Origin: Companilactobacillus sp. RD055328
GTDB lineage: Bacteria > Bacillota > Bacilli > Lactobacillales > Lactobacillaceae
Assembly: GCF_022835675.1 (NCBI RefSeq)
Contig: NZ_BQUT01000005.1
Coordinates: forward strand, 124,001 to 188,000
Reading direction: 5' to 3'
DNA length: 64,000 bases
Below are positions 63,127-64,000 of this stretch, piece after piece; position 1 is the first letter of the stretch, and each line of letters begins with the position of its first letter. Below the pieces are notes generated by a model. It did no database searches. It saw only the letters and a program-made list of their open reading frames with translations, and was not told where the DNA came from. The position numbers were made by a program, and so were the translations under genes.

Positions 63127-64000
63127 ATGTTTAAGATAGGGTCTCATGTTGGAATGAAATCACCTGATATGTTAGTAGGTTCTGCTAAGGAAGCGCATAG
63201 CTATGAAGCTAATGCGATGATGATTTTTACTGGCGCACCACAAAATACTCGTCGTAAAGATGTATCTGATATGAATATTCCGGCCGGTATAGAACTCATT
63301 AATGAATACGGAATTAATGATATTATTGGCCATGCTCCTTATATTGTTAATCTTGGTAATACCACTAAACCCGAAAGTTTTGAGTTTGGTGTGAAGTTTT
63401 TACAAGATGAAATCAAGCGTTGTGATGCTCTTGGAATTCAAGCTCTAAGTTTTCATCCAGGTGCACACGTGGGTGCAGGTCCTGAGGCTGCGATAAATAA
63501 AATTTCTGAAGGCTTGAATGAAGTTTTAACAACTGATCAAAAAGTTTTGATTGCGATTGAAACAATGGCTGGTAAAGGGACTGAAGTAGGAATTAACTTT
63601 GAACAATTAGCTTCTATTTTGGATAAAGTTACTTTAAATGATAAATTGGCTATCACATTTGATACATGTCATACAAGTGATGCTGGATATAATATTAAAG
63701 ATGATTTTGATGGAGTATTAAATGAATTTGATCATTTGATTGGGATTGATAAAATTGCCACAGTTCATTTAAATGATTCAAAGAATCCGCAAGGGTCACA
63801 TAAAGATCGTCATGAAAATATTGGTTTTGGTGAAATTGGCTTTGAAACAATGAATTATATAGCCCATCATCCACAATTAGAAAATGTGCCTAAGATTATG
63901 GAAACGCCATATGTTAAGAGAAATGATGATGACAAAAAAGGTATCGCTCCATACAAAGAGGAAATTGCTATGTTAAGAGCTAATAAGTTCGATCCTGAAT
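63127..64000 (+). CDS. nfo: Endonuclease IV (AP endonuclease), 3' end outside window
   Basis: Cleaves abasic sites in base-excision repair with three zinc ions. [19 protein letters not shown] start, [78 protein letters not shown] carry the His/Glu/Asp metal ligands. AAGGAG precedes the ATG. The frame is open to the last base (291 codons), and the family is about 295-300 aa, so only the very end is missing. Confidence 0.96.
   Translation, partial: MFKIGSHVGMKSPDMLVGSAKEAHSYEANAMMIFTGAPQNTRRKDVSDMNIPAGIELINEYGINDIIGHAPYIVNLGNTTKPESFEFGVKFLQDEIKRCDALGIQALSFHPGAHVGAGPEAAINKISEGLNEVLTTDQKVLIAIETMAGKGTEVGINFEQLASILDKVTLNDKLAITFDTCHTSDAGYNIKDDFDGVLNEFDHLIGIDKIATVHLNDSKNPQGSHKDRHENIGFGEIGFETMNYIAHHPQLENVPKIMETPYVKRNDDDKKGIAPYKEEIAMLRANKFDPE

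Overview
The window comes from a low-GC Gram-positive genome. Gene content and order place it in the Lactobacillaceae, perhaps near Companilactobacillus; the genus is a guess. Supporting evidence is PolC-type DNA polymerase III, a CIRCE-controlled hrcA-grpE-dnaK-dnaJ operon, the order rpsB-tsf-pyrH-frr-uppS-cdsA-rseP-proS-polC-rimP-nusA-rnpM-ylxQ-infB-rbfA, a T-box in front of hisS-aspS, the small three-component type of PurL, and strong AGGAGG ribosome binding sites. Almost everything is ordinary chromosomal core. I see no insertion sequence, prophage, CRISPR array or plasmid-type gene.

Layout. 1-6.9 kb: the 3' part of a de novo purine operon (purL-F-M-N-H-D), tightly overlapped. 7-8.6 kb: plsC, a tRNA methyltransferase and a GIY-YIG protein. 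8.6-26.2 kb: the translation, envelope and replication block from rpsB to rbfA. 26.3-35.5 kb: a flavin oxidoreductase, truB-ribF, the heat-shock operon and lepA. 35.5-43 kb: a more individual stretch with a broken DUF1304 gene, a 49-residue zinc-ribbon gene, pnuC, an M42 peptidase, an ABC-F ATPase, a PadR/DUF4097/mini-membrane-protein operon and galE. 43-51.4 kb: sortase, recJ, apt, tRNA-Ser, an AT-rich membrane glycosyltransferase-like gene, small unknown genes, an MFS exporter, a probable small RNA and ybaK. 51.5-64 kb: prmA-rsmE-relA-dtd-HAD, an SH3b amidase, hisS-aspS, msrB, a YitT-family protein and the start of nfo.

Regulation is the richest layer. I could place several promoters by eye (good -35/-10 pairs with 16-18 bp spacing). 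They go with a CIRCE operator, a cre-like site lying in a promoter, a T-box whose specifier region reads GACAC (Asp GAC overlapping His CAC), promoter-plus-terminator leaders before rimP-nusA and the ABC-F gene, a structured rpsB leader, an inverted repeat in the padR promoter, and a shared 15-bp operator-like element placed identically before two minus-strand genes. The best candidate for something undescribed is an orphan transcription unit at 50138-50326: promoter, a hairpin starting at the predicted first base, a second hairpin with a C-rich loop, a third long stem and a terminator, with no open reading frame.

All calls come from reading the sequence and its translations by eye. Family names are from recognised motifs and remembered homologues; no database search or folding calculation was run.
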